A DNA stretch of 6,576 nt from an uncultured Succinivibrio sp. (GTDB lineage Bacteria; Pseudomonadota; Gammaproteobacteria; Enterobacterales; Succinivibrionaceae): contig CAAGAC010000131.1 of NCBI GenBank assembly GCA_900767695.1, positions 1 to 6,576 on the forward strand, written 5' to 3'. A model generated the notes under the pieces. The model was not told the DNA's origin, made no database searches, and saw nothing but the letters and a program-made list of their open reading frames with translations. Below, piece after piece: positions 5,284 through 6,576 of the stretch (the first letter of the stretch is position 1; every line of letters starts with the position of its first letter). Position numbers and translations under genes: made by a program.

Positions 5284-6294
5284 TCAGGCGGCCTTGGCCC
5301 TGGGCGCCTGCGCCTTCAGCTTTGGAACCTTGAAGCTGCGGTCGTACTGCTTCAGGAACTTTCCTTCCTTGTGGCTCCAGGTGCGCACGTCCACGCGATC
5401 CTTGTGGAGGTAGAGGAAGTTGGTCCAGATCTCATTTCCTTCCCAGCTTGGGTTGTAGATGTCGGTGGCGCTGGTGCCCTCGATGCGGTTGCCTTCGAAG
5501 TCGAAGGTCTTCTCGGAAGGCTCGGTGTGGGTGTGGCCCGAGACCCAGAGCATCACCTGAGGATTTCTGGCGAGGATGTCGTGGAGCTTCTCGACCGGCT
5601 GGGTGAAGTTCTTCTCAAGATCCTCCTTGCTGCCTTTCTCGATGGAGCCTGCAAGCGGGGTGTGGCAGAAGATGATGGTAGGCTTGTCCTGGTTGGCCTT
5701 CAGAGTCGAGGAGAGCCAGGTCACCTCGGCGTCCGAGAGCTCGACGGCGTAGGGCTTGGCGCTGCCCTTGGGCAGGTGGCCGGTGAGCTCGTCGGGCGAG
5801 AGGAAGACGAGCAGGTAGCCGCCAAGCTCCTCGGAGTGGTAGAGCGGGCCGTAGTTCTCGATGTAGCGCTCCAGGTGCTGCACGCGCTCGATGGGATCGG
5901 CAGGCTGGGCCACGCCGTCCACGAGCGGCTTCTCGCTGTATACGAGCTCGTGGTTGCCCGCGACAAAGGCTTTGTGTTGCTTGATGCGGTCGGTGAGGCT
6001 GCGGGCGAGCCTGTACTCCTCGACGCTTGCGGCCATCTCCACCATGTCGCCCGTGAAGACGCACATGTCAGCGTCTTTCCACGAGGCGACCTCGTCCATC
6101 GCCTTCTCCTTGCGCGCCATGATCTCCTTGCGCGGCCCGGGCCTGAGCTCCTTGCTACCGTAGTGGACGTCGCTCAGGACCACGATGCGACTTGAGGCAT
6201 CGGCGGCACTGGCGCTGCCCATGATCTGGGGAATGACGAGCGCTGCTGCAAGAAGCGACGCTATGGCGGCGCGGGTTATGGCTTTAGTCTTCAT
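5284..6294 (-). CDS. Exported calcineurin-like metallophosphoesterase
   Basis: Predicted two-metal hydrolase of phosphate mono- or diesters acting outside the inner membrane; the substrate is unknown. The start is ATG 6292-6294, with AAGGAA (6300-6305) five bases upstream, giving 336 residues. A frame opening at 6375 has no ribosome site and would bury the signal peptide. Residues 1-30 are a signal peptide (basic MKTK, hydrophobic core, GSASA then ADASS), probably cut after Ala30. All five family motifs are present in order: SDVH (Asp42, His44), TGDM (Asp83), GNHE (Asn114, His115), CHTP (His211) and GHTHTE (His254, His256), so the enzyme should be active. The 5'-nucleotidase C-terminal domain seen in UshA-like enzymes is absent. 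The C-terminus is a basic, Ala-rich tail (KLKAQAPRAKAA). It ends in TGA, followed by the hairpin at 5235-5261. It appears to be transcribed alone. No clear promoter was found. Confidence 0.93.
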   Translation of the reverse strand: MKTKAITRAAIASLLAAALVIPQIMGSASAADASSRIVVLSDVHYGSKELRPGPRKEIMARKEKAMDEVASWKDADMCVFTGDMVEMAASVEEYRLARSLTDRIKQHKAFVAGNHELVYSEKPLVDGVAQPADPIERVQHLERYIENYGPLYHSEELGGYLLVFLSPDELTGHLPKGSAKPYAVELSDAEVTWLSSTLKANQDKPTIIFCHTPLAGSIEKGSKEDLEKNFTQPVEKLHDILARNPQVMLWVSGHTHTEPSEKTFDFEGNRIEGTSATDIYNPSWEGNEIWTNFLYLHKDRVDVRTWSHKEGKFLKQYDRSFKVPKLKAQAPRAKAA

Positions 6295-6439
6295 GTTTCT
6301 TCCTTGTTCTAAGTTGTCTTGTTTTCCTGCGCTCAAATCCTGGAGCGGCCTTGCTAGATCGCTGTAAAGCCTCATCGGACTCTCAGGTTAAGCGGCTGTG
6401 GAGCAAGGAAATTTTCGTTGCATGAAGTGCTTTTAAAAA

Positions 6440-6470
6440 CGCATTCCTTTGCGCGGAAGATGGGAATGCG
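6440..6470. repeat. 8-bp inverted repeat CGCATTCC / GGAATGCG
   Basis: Arms at 6440-6447 and 6463-6470 are exact reverse complements around 15 bases, between the phosphoesterase start and the insertion-sequence end. It could be an operator or hairpin. No T-run follows on either strand. Confidence 0.45.
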
Positions 6471-6486
6471 CGATCCTGGGGCAGGT

Positions 6487-6500
6487 TTTCAAATTTGAAA
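6487..6500. repeat. 14-bp perfect palindrome TTTCAAATTTGAAA
   Basis: The 14 bases are self-complementary and lie nine bases before the proposed left end of the IS3-like element. They may be an operator of the phosphoesterase region or a preferred insertion target. Confidence 0.55.
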
Positions 6501-6530
6501 GGGGCGGTTGCTAGACTAACCCAAAAAGTT

Positions 6531-6563
6531 AAGACACTTCATAATAGCCAAAAGGAGTGTCTT
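6531..6563 (+). promoter_or_regulatory. Inverted repeat enclosing the IS ribosome site
   Basis: AAGACACT (6531-6538) and AGTGTCTT (6556-6563) are exact reverse complements, and the second arm overlaps the end of AAGGAG (6552-6557). A transcript entering from outside the element would fold the Shine-Dalgarno into this hairpin. That resembles the known protection of IS transposase genes from read-through transcription. The role here is inferred. Confidence 0.5.
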
Positions 6564-6565
6564 TC

Positions 6566-6576
6566 ATGGTCAAACG
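6566..6576 (+). CDS. Start of IS3-like transposase first reading frame, partial
   Basis: ATG at 6566 follows AAGGAG (6552-6557) by eight bases and reads Met-Val-Lys before the window ends. The assignment rests on the terminal repeat and layout upstream, not on the protein. In IS3-family elements this frame (OrfA) is a helix-turn-helix protein joined to OrfB by frameshifting. Confidence 0.5.

Larger units (their letters stand above)
6509..6576 (+). mobile_element. Left end of an IS3-family-like insertion sequence, truncated by window edge
   Basis: From TG at 6509 the sequence includes TAACCCAAAAAGTTAAGACA (6517-6536), strongly resembling the terminal inverted repeats of IS3/IS150-type elements, which begin with TG and contain CCNNAAAAGTTNNGACA-like cores. 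It is followed within 60 bases by a ribosome site and ATG, the layout of the first open reading frame of such elements. The exact boundary and target duplication cannot be set because the right end is outside the window. Confidence 0.6.

Noticed and set aside
5170..6195. Long plus-strand frame of 341 codons opposite the phosphoesterase
   Set aside because: It is the antisense shadow of a gene with all catalytic motifs intact, and its translation is Val/Leu/Gly/Ala low-complexity.
6295..6375. Upstream ATG extension of the phosphoesterase
   Set aside because: It lacks a ribosome site and would place 27 polar residues before a perfect signal peptide.
1..6576. CRISPR array, tRNA or rRNA genes
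   Set aside because: No regularly spaced repeats and no tRNA- or rRNA-like sequence were seen on either strand.

Overview
The window reads as chromosomal DNA of a GC-rich gammaproteobacterium. The evidence is a full-length NhaB sodium/proton antiporter followed directly by DsbB, the gene order known from Escherichia coli and relatives, together with strong Shine-Dalgarno sites and GC-ending codons. A gut-type anaerobe such as a Succinivibrionaceae member would fit, but nothing here proves the family.

Layout from left to right. Bases 1-221 (minus) hold the N-terminal part of a transposase-like gene that runs off the left edge and carries an in-frame TAG at codon 42. Upstream of it lie a perfect 22-bp palindrome and a larger imperfect inverted repeat. 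A plus-strand gene at 546-1316 encodes a cysteine-rich, probably cytoplasmic protein of unknown function. Bases 1317-1736 are AT-rich and gene-free, with several dyads, a TATAAT box and a hairpin-bearing leader for nhaB. The nhaB-dsbB operon (1737-3917) ends in a bidirectional GC-rich terminator at 3937-3963. On the minus strand opposite are a cysteine-rich unknown protein (4227-5060) with its own good promoter, coding-like sequence beyond its TAG stop (4155-4226), and a further small reading frame in the same phase (3975-4148). A secreted calcineurin-like metallophosphoesterase (5284-6294, minus) follows. The right edge enters the left end of an IS3-like insertion sequence whose first open reading frame starts at 6566.

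Functionally, NhaB and DsbB are both inner-membrane proteins (sodium/pH homeostasis, and re-oxidation of periplasmic DsbA). The phosphoesterase is exported across the same membrane. The cysteine-rich proteins have no assigned role.

The most unusual signal is that reading frames continue past TAG at 96-98 and at 4227-4229, while the three confidently identified genes end in TAA or TGA. This could be nonsense decay of accessory genes, amber readthrough, or TAG reassignment in this lineage. The window alone cannot decide: gene 546-1316 appears to end in TAG, and coding-like sequence also continues past a TAA at 4152-4154, which argues for decay or separate small genes.
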